From: Incumbomyces delicatus
Lineage: Eukaryota; Ascomycota; Eurotiomycetes; Chaetothyriales; Trichomeriaceae
NCBI GenBank assembly: GCA_017655985.1
Contig: JACJVS010000003.1
Location: forward strand, 186,001 to 250,000
DNA length: 64,000 nucleotides
Direction: 5' to 3'
Positions 43,906 to 52,779 of this stretch are shown piece after piece. Under the pieces are notes generated by a model that saw only the letters and a list, made by a program, of their open reading frames with translations, searched no databases and had not been told where the DNA came from. Numbering within the stretch: the first letter of the stretch is position 1; the number at the start of each line of letters is the position of its first letter. The position numbers were made by a program, and so were the translations under genes.

Positions 43906-44967
43906 ATGTTGTCTGAAGATTCTGGAGGTTCTATTCCTCCAAACACCCTCATTTATCAATCATCGTCCAAGGCTCAGCCAAGTCGACCTTCACTGCCTCG
44001 GCTACTTCAACAGACGAAACGAGTGCACGGGCATCGACTTCCTTGCTACGATTGGATTTTTTCATCTGCTACAAATATTCACGTTGCAGTCGACAAATTC
44101 TGGTTCAAGACTTTCACACCATTTAATACCTATGCTGTCACTCTCTCAGGCCAACGGCAGCTCCTTGTAAGAGGTATCGGATCGGTTGACCTCAAAATTC
44201 GGTGCAAAGCCAACAGCCAACAGACCCGCGTGATAACTCTCGAAAACGTTCTGTACATACCCAGCTGGATCTGTAATATTTTTTCGGACAGCTACTTCGA
44301 TGCAAACGACGGAGACAATACCGCGTTTGAGCATACATGGACAGCTTTCGGAGTCAGCTTCACCGAGAAAAGAAACGACAAGAACAAACCGTGGGGGTAT
44401 ACAGAGAACTTCTGTGGCCTTGACCGATTGGTCCTCTCTCGGAAATCGCAGGGGAGAAGTCCAATGCTAGAAGATCCGGATCGAGAAGTATGGGCTGTCA
44501 ATCTCAATTGGCCACAAAGTCAACGAGACAAGTGGGAAACTTTCAGAGTCACGGAAATGCAGCGCCTCGCGAAAGAGCACGAAATTGAGATCCTAGAGCA
44601 GCAACAAAAGCCGGGAAAAGGAGTCACTCCAGAATCCACGCATCTACTCCTGAAAAGGAACGATGCTCTGGGCATCTTGAACCCTAATCTGAAGAGTGCA
44701 TGTCCTGTCTCGCCATCCAAGGTAGTGGTTCCCCGCAGGTTAGCAAGCAAGCGGGCAGACCTCATCGCCCACGAAGCCGGTGATGCCAGTTGTGGCGTCG
44801 ACCACAACAGAACACGGGTGGGTGTGAATAAGGTTGACAAAAACAAAAACAAGACATGCTTCATTGGAGGTGGCTTGGACTGGAAAGTTGGCAGTTTGAA
44901 GGCTGCATTCAATGCACATCGGGCTTGGTTGAAGGACCTCCTTGATCTCTTACAGGGGTCACGATAA
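43906..44967 (+). CDS. Copia-type retropepsin-derived protein, active-site Asp lost (353 aa)
   Basis: A single exon from ATG 43906; the frame opens earlier only on TTG. Residues ~47-130 follow the Ty1/copia Gag-Pol protease region step by step: WIFSSATNIH where elements have WILDSGAT-type sequence, then WFKTFTPFNTYAV, a flap-like LLVRGIGSVDLKI (86-98), and LENVLYIPSWICNIFS (112-127) matching the NVLYVP...NLLS end of the domain. The catalytic Asp and Gly of the DSG/DTG triad are replaced (Ser-Ser-Ala), so proteolysis is unlikely. No integrase or reverse transcriptase follows. The rest is a charged tail with a Glu/Gln-rich helix (~225-260) and a basic end. The intact frame beside a lost active site suggests a domesticated gene rather than a dying element. 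Similar stand-alone proteins exist, as I recall, in other Pezizomycotina. Function unknown. Confidence 0.75.
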   Translation: MLSEDSGGSIPPNTLIYQSSSKAQPSRPSLPRLLQQTKRVHGHRLPCYDWIFSSATNIHVAVDKFWFKTFTPFNTYAVTLSGQRQLLVRGIGSVDLKIRCKANSQQTRVITLENVLYIPSWICNIFSDSYFDANDGDNTAFEHTWTAFGVSFTEKRNDKNKPWGYTENFCGLDRLVLSRKSQGRSPMLEDPDREVWAVNLNWPQSQRDKWETFRVTEMQRLAKEHEIEILEQQQKPGKGVTPESTHLLLKRNDALGILNPNLKSACPVSPSKVVVPRRLASKRADLIAHEAGDASCGVDHNRTRVGVNKVDKNKNKTCFIGGGLDWKVGSLKAAFNAHRAWLKDLLDLLQGSR

Positions 44968-45755
44968 ATCGGCATTACAGCCATCTGTCGCTGGAGAGAA
45001 CCTTGGAAACAATAGAATCAGTATTTGTTCGGAGCATGGTGCTAAAAGACGTGTCTTTGTTCATGGTACTCACCCTCATCCTCACCCATGCAGTAGTGAC
45101 CCATCCTACTCCGTTACACAGTTTCTCCATCGGTGCACTAGTGCCACGAATGACCATGGAGTCGGCGTGTGAGCCGCATAAAGCGACAGGTAGCGCTCTC
45201 CTTTCGAAGTGGTCCCAGGCACCTGTATCCTTCTCAAACTGCTCTCTACCGACCCCTACTCTCGATGGCCATCTGCTGAGGATCATATCTAATGGCACGA
45301 GGTCGTACGCTCGACGAGCCAGAAGCTTACGCCGAAAGCAAGGGGTACAGAACGTCATGAAATTAGCCTTACTTTGGCAAATATCAGGTGTCCTCGGCTT
45401 TGAATTGGAAAAGGGTCGCAAATGTGTCCTCCTCAAGGTGTTTTGAATGCCTACACTAGAACAGGCCTTCTGGATAACTGCTATTCACAGCATAATCAGG
45501 GTTCTGTTTTGGTCTCACTGAAACTCTAGAAACAGATCCAAATTTGCTACCGTATTCTTGTGTCTACAGGCGGTCCGTCGGTTTCTCCCAGGCGATTCCT
45601 CGATTGGTTGGAGTATCTTCTTCCACTTGAATTCCCGCTGTGTTTTTCTTGATATTCCTCGCTGCCATTTGATTTCGATCCGCTCATGAAAACCAGAAGC
45701 TTGGTAGAACACAACGTGTGGTCAAGATCCGGATCTTTGTCCGTGGATCGACACG
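44968..45755. other. Convergent intergenic region
   Basis: 788 bases between converging genes. Overlapping frames of ~150 codons on opposite strands (44975-45436 and 45003-45446) are mirror images of one another with no recognisable content, and I do not call them genes. Confidence 0.5.
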
Positions 45756-46811
45756 TCAGAAATACATTGACTGATGAAACCACCCCATGGGGTGATTCAT
45801 CTCAAACCAACTCTCGCGGGGGGATGTCGGGCGGGGTGCCTTTGCCATGGCCTGCTCCCGTTCGGCTTTCTCCTTCTCCCGATCGCGCCAGATGCCAGCA
45901 AACTCGAACACTTCCGGAGCGTTGGAGGTGGAAGTTTGAGAGCTTGGCCCGTTCGTATTCATGAACACCATTTCTCGAGGGACTCTCAGCTTCAGGTAAC
46001 CGTTGCCGATAAACTTGAATGACAGCTCATACTTGCCATCGTCGCTGCTGACCTTGAAAGTTTTCCGGCTGGCGCGCTCTGGAAGGGAGAACGGCCCGAA
46101 TTCGAAGCAAGTGTCCTCATCGAGTTGCACATCGCCACATAACATGCCAGTTGCGTGGTTAGGCTTCGATTTGAGTGCATGGCCACAGTACGAGGTGAGA
46201 TGGAAATCCACTCTTTTAGTGCGGTAGGTATGGGCGGCGTAGCAATGGTCAACGTGATTGCTGCAGAACAGGGTGAAACTCTGACCCTTCAGTGGTCCGA
46301 CCGGGGTTCTTTTGTGCTCCTTCCTAGCCTTTTTGAGAGATTCGTATGCAGCGCAAACCTCGTCTTCCTTTGTCTTATCATAATCTCGCTGTGCGTCCTT
46401 ATCCTTTTGCTCCTTCAGCTTCTCCCGCAGCTTAGTGCGCTTCCTTTCCTCGCGCTGGGCTTTTAGCTCGTAGTAGAATTCGGCATCGGACCCGTCGACC
46501 GATTTCTCCGACAGGTTTTCATCATCCATATCATCGCTGTCCTGGAACTTGCATTCGCAATCAGAGTCCTCACCGCCGCACTCGCAGTCATCATTCTTGG
46601 ATTGCTTGACATCGTCTTCCAGCTCTGACAGATCCTCGTCAAAGTCGTGGCCATACACGTCTCTGTCCTCGTCGATACCGATAGCAATGGCTCTGTAGTA
46701 CCATGGCGGGAGGGCGCGGTGCTTTTTTGGCACACGACGAGCCTTCTTGACACGCGAAGCCTGCACTTGCGACAGGTTGGCAAGCTTAGCACGCTTGCTA
46801 CGCTTACCCAT
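45756..46811 (-). CDS. Unrecognised acidic/basic orphan protein (351 aa)
   Basis: A single exon from ATG 46811; the frame extends to 47015 but opens on TTG. The N-terminus is basic (MGKRSKRAKLANL, SRVKKARRVPKKHRALPPWY), a likely nuclear localisation signal. An acidic stretch follows, with a compact Cys cluster CECGGEDSDCECKFQDSDD (about residues 77-95). A highly charged helix comes next (~105-165, FYYELKAQREERKRTKL onwards). The C-terminal half looks folded: GQSFTLFCSNHVDHCYAAH, FHLTSYCGHALKS, LSFKFIGNGYLKLRVPREMVFM and EVFEFAGIWRDRE. The Cys/His spacing (FCSNHVDHC ... SYCGHAL) might bind zinc. I know no family for it. A nuclear role is inferred only from the basic and acidic tracts. Confidence 0.72.
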   Translation of the reverse strand: MGKRSKRAKLANLSQVQASRVKKARRVPKKHRALPPWYYRAIAIGIDEDRDVYGHDFDEDLSELEDDVKQSKNDDCECGGEDSDCECKFQDSDDMDDENLSEKSVDGSDAEFYYELKAQREERKRTKLREKLKEQKDKDAQRDYDKTKEDEVCAAYESLKKARKEHKRTPVGPLKGQSFTLFCSNHVDHCYAAHTYRTKRVDFHLTSYCGHALKSKPNHATGMLCGDVQLDEDTCFEFGPFSLPERASRKTFKVSSDDGKYELSFKFIGNGYLKLRVPREMVFMNTNGPSSQTSTSNAPEVFEFAGIWRDREKEKAEREQAMAKAPRPTSPRESWFEMNHPMGWFHQSMYF

Positions 46812-47259
46812 CGTCGATGTGGCTGAGGAAGAAAGTCGCTGACCGACGCTGCTTTCCGTTCGATTGTTTTGAAGCGATGCCCCTGACGGCGCTCGGGCCG
46901 TGCGACGCGTCGAGTGACCGACTAACAGAGTAGTGATCGACTGGAATCGCGTTGTCGCCAGGAATTCTTCGAGTTCGTCATAATTCTGGCAACCCGCAAC
47001 ACTTGGCTGCCCCAAGAGACAAAAATCAGCGGAGGAATCGACTGTCGCGGAATTGTAGACTCTTACCCGTGTGCAGAATCAATAACCAGCACGAGGGCAG
47101 TCTGTAAGCTCCATTATGCATCACGCATCCAGGGAGAGATAGATATTCACCAAAACATGGATGCCAATCGGATCCTCGCCAAAGCAACAAATTGATGTTT
47201 GCTCAGTTTATCGATTGTCAACGGACTTGGATTGATTTAAAACTTTGGGCAAGCGCGCG
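46812..47259. other. Intergenic region
   Basis: 448 bases between two minus-strand genes, probably the promoter of the orphan gene and the 3' end of JAC1. No other feature seen. Confidence 0.5.
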
Positions 47260-48165
47260 TTAGTGCGTTAACCTGACCTCTTTCCCTGGCTCCCAATCCT
47301 GTAAGCCACTCTCCAGGCTACGCCAGTACTTCAACTTCACAGACTCATCCCTAGCTCCGTCGATATCACCAGCTTCAAAAGCCCGTCCGAGCTCCTTCTC
47401 GGTCACCCGGATTCGGGCTTGATTCTCGTCCTTTAACCTTGCTACTACTTCCTCACCGCCCTGATTGTCCGCATTCTCCAGCTCTTCCTGCGCCTCCATT
47501 ACCAGCACTAGAATCTCGGGGTCCGTGGGATTAGCCGAGTTGTCCTCGTTCGTGACATCGATGTCGTAGAGCGTCTGTAGGAGATACTGAGCTCGGAGAA
47601 GCGGGTCTGTGAGCGTCTTGTAGGCGTTGTTGAGCAACGTGGACAGAGCATACGCTTGTTGATGCGCCGCTGAGCCTAAGGGATACTTGTCGGGGTGGTG
47701 TCTGGCTTGAAGTTGGAGGTACTCTTGCCGTAGCTCACGCGGGTTGAGGTGGAACGTCGGTCGCAGTGCCTGTTCGCCCTCTGTGACTCGCGAGGAGTCA
47801 ATGGTGGAGGGCTGTCGACCAGGTGGACCGGCGGGAATGGTCTTGGGGAAAAGAGTATAGAAATTCGTGATATCCGGCAAGGTCGAAGCCGTAGTCTCCT
47901 GCCGCGGGTCGGGTTCTGCCTCTGCCTGCACCGCTGAATCTAGTCCTGTTCCATTCTGGGGATCGTAACGCGGCGGTTTGGCGAGCGTCGCCTTTGACCG
48001 CATCCGCATGAGATTTTGTACTCGCGGCACGATGATTGCGTTGCAGGAACATGCCCGACAAGCTCGCCTGAAGCCAGAGCTACATGGTCGTGTCCTCAAG
48101 GGCCCATTGCCACACAGCTTCGCCAGAACTCGCAAGGTTTCCCGCGAAGGCACAGGACCAGCCAT
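47260..48165 (-). CDS. JAC1: Mitochondrial Fe-S cluster co-chaperone Jac1/HSC20 (J-protein)
   Basis: A single exon of 301 aa from ATG 48165; the frame runs further upstream but opens on TTG. The N-terminal ~60 residues are Arg/Ala/Cys-rich with few acidic residues (LRTRPCSSGFRRACRACSCN), as in a mitochondrial presequence. The J-domain begins near FYTLFPKTIP and carries the HPD triad at 157-159 (QARHHPDKYPLG), needed to stimulate Hsp70 ATPase. The C-terminal HSCB domain follows, with LLRAQYLLQTLYDIDV, LVMEAQEELENA and ending in LKYWRSLESGLQDWEPGK. Jac1 delivers the Isu1 scaffold to mitochondrial Hsp70 (Ssq1-type) so that Fe-S clusters can be transferred. It lies beside the HSP60 gene on the same strand. 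Confidence 0.93.
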   Translation of the reverse strand: MAGPVPSRETLRVLAKLCGNGPLRTRPCSSGFRRACRACSCNAIIVPRVQNLMRMRSKATLAKPPRYDPQNGTGLDSAVQAEAEPDPRQETTASTLPDITNFYTLFPKTIPAGPPGRQPSTIDSSRVTEGEQALRPTFHLNPRELRQEYLQLQARHHPDKYPLGSAAHQQAYALSTLLNNAYKTLTDPLLRAQYLLQTLYDIDVTNEDNSANPTDPEILVLVMEAQEELENADNQGGEEVVARLKDENQARIRVTEKELGRAFEAGDIDGARDESVKLKYWRSLESGLQDWEPGKEVRLTH

Positions 48166-48695
48166 GTCTAACAAGACGCGAATAGTCAAGGAAAATCCGG
48201 CTGAAACTTTGGATTTAGAATAATCATTAATATTCAATGTTGCTGCCAAAGTGCACCGAGGTTGACATGGACGCCGGGTTAAAAATTCAATATGACGTCA
48301 CCCTCTTGAAGCAGCCTGTAGACCTGTTAGCCTCTGCCTCAAGACGGGGTCCCGGTTCAACTTGAATGCACGTCGTATAGGAAGATTACGGTGCGCTTGG
48401 AACATATGATTACATCGGGCTATTGCTATCGTACAAGTCTTCCTCCATGCTCTCGTGAACCTTTCCTAAAACTTTTGTCTTCTAGCATTTGTTTATGAAC
48501 ACAGTGGTCGAAGATGAGAGTGGAGTATTGATTTTGAATGACATGATCGAAGCTGACAAGGCCATCGCCACCTTCCAGGACATGCAAGAATTGGTCGGTC
48601 GCTAAATCGCAAGATAATATGGTTGATCAACCACAGGGTATCGTCGTTAACATCACTCGGGTGCTGCCAGACAGATCCAAGCTCTGTTGACTTGC
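48166..48695. other. Intergenic region
   Basis: 530 bases between JAC1 and the HSP60 stop. Both genes are on the minus strand. No gene or repeat seen. Confidence 0.5.
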
Positions 48696-50493
48696 TTAGA
48701 ACATTCCGCCGCCCATTCCACCCATACCACCTCCCATAGGTGGTGCCGCCGGTTTCTCTTCGGGAGCCTCGACAATTGCAACTTCGGTCGTGCCGAGCAG
48801 AGACGCAACACCAGACGAATCGACCAGGCCGGTGCGGACAACTTTGAGCGGATCGACAATACCAGCTTGGATCATGTCGACGTATTCGCCCTTGGCAGCG
48901 TCGAACCCTTTGTTGAAGTCTTGGCCATACTGGTCGAGGAGCTTGCCAACAACGACCGACCCTTCAAGGCCCGAGTTCTCCACGATCGTCCGCGCAGGTT
49001 TCTGGATAGCATTCTTGACGATCGACACGCCCAGCTGTTGGTCGAAATTCGCCGGCTTGACATCGTTTAGAGCATTGGCCGCAGCCTTCACGAGAGCGGT
49101 ACCGCCTCCGGGCAGAATTCCTTCCTCAACCGCCGCTCGGGTGGCGTTCAGAGCATCAACAACTCGGTCTTTCTTCTCACCCACCTCGACCTCGGACGCA
49201 CCACCGACCTTGATGACAGCAACACCACCTGAGAGTTTCGCAAGTCGTTCTTGTAGCTTCTCCTTCTCGTACTCAGACGTAGAGGGATCCGCCATGACAC
49301 CACGGATCTGCTCGCATCGTTGAGCGATCGAGTCTTTACTTCCTTCACCATTCAGTATGATCGTGTCTTCTTTGGTGATTGTGATGCTTCCAGTGCTTCC
49401 CAGCATATCTACAGTGGCCTTCTCAAGCTTGATGTCGAGCTCGTCAGTGAAGACGGTGGCATTTGTGAGAATACCAATATCACCGAGAATGCTCTTTCTG
49501 TTGTCACCAAACCCAGGAGCCTTGACGGCAGCAACCTGAAGTTGGCCTCTCAGTTTGTTCAGGATGCACACTGCCAAAGCTTCACCGTCGACATCTTCGG
49601 CGATAATCACGAGAGGCCGGCGCAATTGGGTCGACGCTTCGAGGGCTGGGATGATGTCTTGTACGGCAGAGATCTTCTTCTCCGAGAGAAGGATGAGAGG
49701 CTTCTCGAACTCGATCTTCTGCGACTTGGTATCCGTAATGAAGTAGGGAGAGAGGAATCCTCGATCAAATCGCATGCCTTCGGTGATCTCAAGCTCGTCA
49801 TCAATTGTCTTTCCTTCCTTGACTGTAATCACGCCTTCCTTGCCGACTTTTTCCATCGCATTGGAGATCAGGTCGCCGATGAGCTTGTCTCCGTTGGCTG
49901 AAATTGTGGCCACCTGGGCAATCTCTTGGCTGGTCGTGATGTCTCGCTTATTCTTTTGCAGGAAGTCAACGACAGCGTCGACAGCAGCTTGCGTTCCGCG
50001 TCGCAGGTCCATTGGATTGCAACCGGCAGCAACATTTTTCACCGTGTCCGAGAAAATGGCGCGTGCCAGGACGGTGGCGGTGGTTGTGCCATCACCAGCC
50101 ATCTCATTCGTCTTGTTGGCCACGTCCTGTATCAATCGAGCGCCGAGGTTTTCAAACTTATCTTGCAGGGTAACAGCTTTGGCAACCGTGACGCCATCTG
50201 CCAAAGCTGTCAGCAAGGGAGAAAGAGACGTGTGAACGGATCGTACCTTTCGTGATCTTGGGCGAGCCGTAGCTCGATTCTATTAGCACATTCCGACCTT
50301 TGGGGCCCAGCGTTGTGGCAACAGCTTTTGTAAGGGTATCAACACCTTTCAAAAGCTGCGCCCGTCCCTCGACCCCAAATTTGAGCTCCTTGTGAGCAAA
50401 TCGCAATTGCTGTATGCTCAAGCCTGACGCTCGAGAATACGGGGAGGATGAGGAAAGGGCCGACCGCGCACTTGATGACAGAGCGCGTTGCAT
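48696..50493 (-). CDS. HSP60: Mitochondrial chaperonin Hsp60
   Basis: Two exons, 50493-50247 and 50197-48696, across a 49-nt phase-1 intron (GTACGATC donor, CTGACAG branch region, TTTGGCAG acceptor) that splits the KITKDGVTVAK motif. The product is 582 aa. A Ser/Arg-rich presequence ends near Ala33 (QQLRFA), followed by the mature start HKELKFG. Group I chaperonin motifs are intact: VATTLGPKGRNVLIE, the ATP site NEMAGDGTTTATVLARAI, GFLSPYFITDTKSQK, and ATRAAVEEGILPGGGTAL. The C-terminus is the Gly-Gly-Met repeat typical of mitochondrial Hsp60 and GroEL. With Hsp10 it folds imported matrix proteins. A nearer in-phase-breaking acceptor (CTGACAG) lies just upstream of the one used, so mis-annotation is possible. 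Confidence 0.98.
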
Positions 50494-51191
50494 CGTGGAA
50501 GTCTATTTTGCGAAGATGAAAATAAGCGAAGCAGATGAGCCGACGCTGAGGATAATGATGGCAATGCAGACGCCGGGGTCGAGAGGTAAATAATGAGTGT
50601 TGATGAATCGAAGCAGGAACTTGGTTAGAAAAATCCTCGGGGAACTTCTAATGGCTTCCTCCAATTTACAAATGCGCCTAGCACCAAAATGGATTAGTGT
50701 CCCTTTCAGAATTGACTCGAACCTACGTGCTCGCTGGTAAGGTATCGAGAGTCTCTACATTTGAATACAATAGACCTATTAGTTGTGGCCGAGGCGTCGG
50801 TCCAGGCGAAGCTCAGACTCATGGAAGAAGTATATCATGTGCTATAAGAATTGGCATGAAACTTGCACAACACTTCTCCGCGCTGTCTAAGCAACGATTT
50901 CGTACCTAGTGACTGCGTATGCAACACTCCCAAAGCTCACGACATGGCGACACCCCAAGAGTCTGACCAAAAGTGTTTGGCAAATATGGTACGTGATTGG
51001 TTTCGCGTTGAAGTACACATGTGGCAAGCGATTGTAGCAGGCTCAACGCCTCTTGATGAAAACCATCTCAACGCAGTAGGCTATCAAATACTGCAAGCGG
51101 TCTAAGCGAACCACACTTCCCTGTAGCTTAGCCGCTTTCCACCAATATCTTCGTCGAACACACAGCTTGCATCGTTATGATTGATCCTAGC
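50494..51191. other. HSP60 promoter and intergenic region
   Basis: 698 bases upstream of HSP60. Scattered GAA and TTC triplets around 50605-50650 loosely recall heat-shock elements, but no run with the correct five-base spacing is clear. A 53-codon ATG frame at 50944-51105 (MATPQESDQKCLANM...) has no recognisable feature. Confidence 0.45.
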
Positions 51192-52779
51192 CTAGTTGGA
51201 CTCAATCCCAAAGCTATCAGGTTGGAATTCGTGATCTGCTGCCGCATCTGGGTTGGCAAAACTGAACAGAGAATTTGGGTCCCAGATATTCTGTGGTTCC
51301 GAGAACAAGCCGCCTCCCAAGCCCGCTTGATCAAAGACATGGGGTTCCTGCAGGTCTGAAATGTGAGGAGCTAGTTGAGAACTGGTGCGGGATATGAACG
51401 AGTCGTGCCGCATAGAAGATTGGGACTCTCCCGAAGTTGGGATACTCCAAGCCATAGCAGTGCTTGATAGGGCCAGTGGAGAAGCCACATTCGAATGAGC
51501 TGGACCTGAATGTTGGAATGCATTCTGAGACGAAAGGCTGTGGCCACTGAAACCATAGTTGCTAGGAAGTGTCGAACCCCAAGGGCCGCCCTGCAACATC
51601 TGCTCAAACAACAACATCAGTCTCTGTTTGTATGTATTGGGATCCACTTACCTGTGCACCAAATTCGCCATGATTGGAAAACTCTTGCCCTTGGCCATCA
51701 ACCTGTGGGAAAGTACCTGATGCAACTTCGAGGGACTAGCCTCGGTCAGCGTTAGAACCTCTCGAAGTAAATGTAGGCTTACTCCTTGCGCATTAGTCAT
51801 GGGACTGACCTGCTCTTCCTGCGGGTAGTAGTGCGGCTGGAGGGCAAAATTTTGACTTTTGTCAGACCATGCAGTGAGTGGTATTTCCTCCTCCTCTTCT
51901 TCCTCGTCTTCGGCATGGTTGTTCATCTGATCGCCAGTACCAGGGTAATGGTGTTGTAGGCCAAAGCCAGCGGAAGCAGCATCGATGCCGCCTCCGATGG
52001 TGTTCGACAGGTGGAAGTTGGGCTGTTCATGAGGCCATTGCTGATCGGGGTTCTCAGCACATCGCTCGTCAAATTCTCTGTCAGCCTCGGCCAAGCTGTT
52101 CATGATGGAAATTGTTGTTTGGTTGGCTGCACTTTGGGCAAGACTGACCTTCCTAGCTGTGTTGGCCCAACCGTTTTCTCGTCGCTGTCGCTTGCCGTTG
52201 GCTTTGATTTGGCCTTCTTCAACACAGGCGTCTGGGTATGCACCATACTCGTCCTCTGAATCACCTGGGTCAGAACTGCTTCGTTTGACTTGAGTCTTTG
52301 CCTTCCGCTTGGAGCGAGAAGATTTTTGTGGGCCAGCTTGGTATTCATCACCGGGTTGCGAATTTCGGCTGAGTCGTCGAGATTGGGCTTGAGATGCCGC
52401 AGGCGGAGGTGGAGGTGGTCCCGACCGTGACTTTTGCGTGTAAACACCGGATGGTTTATTCGTGATTTGACCACGCTTAGGAGGACCCGGAACAGGTGCA
52501 ACATTCAGATCGGCCATTTTGGTGCGCAGCTTTGAGATGTGTTGCATGATGGCCCCTTCAGTAAAGGTGGCTCCCATTCTTCGCGCAATCTCATCATCTG
52601 TAACACTCAGGACTGTGCCGTAAATTCCATGCCTTGGCTTTACTTTACTTACAAGGAATTCTGATGCCAAGCTCCGTGCAGGTGTGAGTGATAAATAGGA
52701 GCAAAGACTTATCCAGGTCGTCTGATCTGGTCAGCTGTGAGATTCAGGTGAACCCGGTGTTCATTGTTTACCGTTCCAT
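51192..52779 (-). CDS. Five-exon orphan with small N-terminal helical (DNA-binding-like) domain, 462 aa
   Basis: Exons by eye: 52779-52772, 52726-52653, 52597-51783, 51735-51652 and 51599-51192. All junctions have GT-AG ends and keep phase; introns are 45-55 nt. The first exon contributes only ATG GAA CG. Splicing yields MERSDDLDKSLLLFITHTCT, then ELGIRIPYDEIARRMGATFTEGAIMQHISKLR. This small helical block, followed by a PPKRG-type basic turn, is a pattern I have seen in many Pezizomycotina proteins of unknown function, and recalls a Myb/winged-helix-like fold. The rest is disordered: polyproline (SGPPPPPPAA), a basic patch (SSRSKRKAKTQVKRS), a Glu run (AEDEEEEEEEIP), and Gln/Ser/Gly-rich tail ending near FGIESN. 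A nuclear regulatory role is plausible but unproven. Confidence 0.78.

Noticed and set aside
43524..45160. Matching GTGCCACGA words flanking the retropepsin-derived gene as target-site duplications or LTR remnants
   Set aside because: The match is only about nine bases, with no extended similarity, so chance is sufficient.
44975..45446. Pair of ~150-codon overlapping frames on both strands
   Set aside because: They are near mirror images, lack domain features, and sit in a convergent gap.
50590..50660. Heat-shock elements in the HSP60 promoter
   Set aside because: GAA and TTC triplets are present, but I could not find three in the required alternating five-base spacing.
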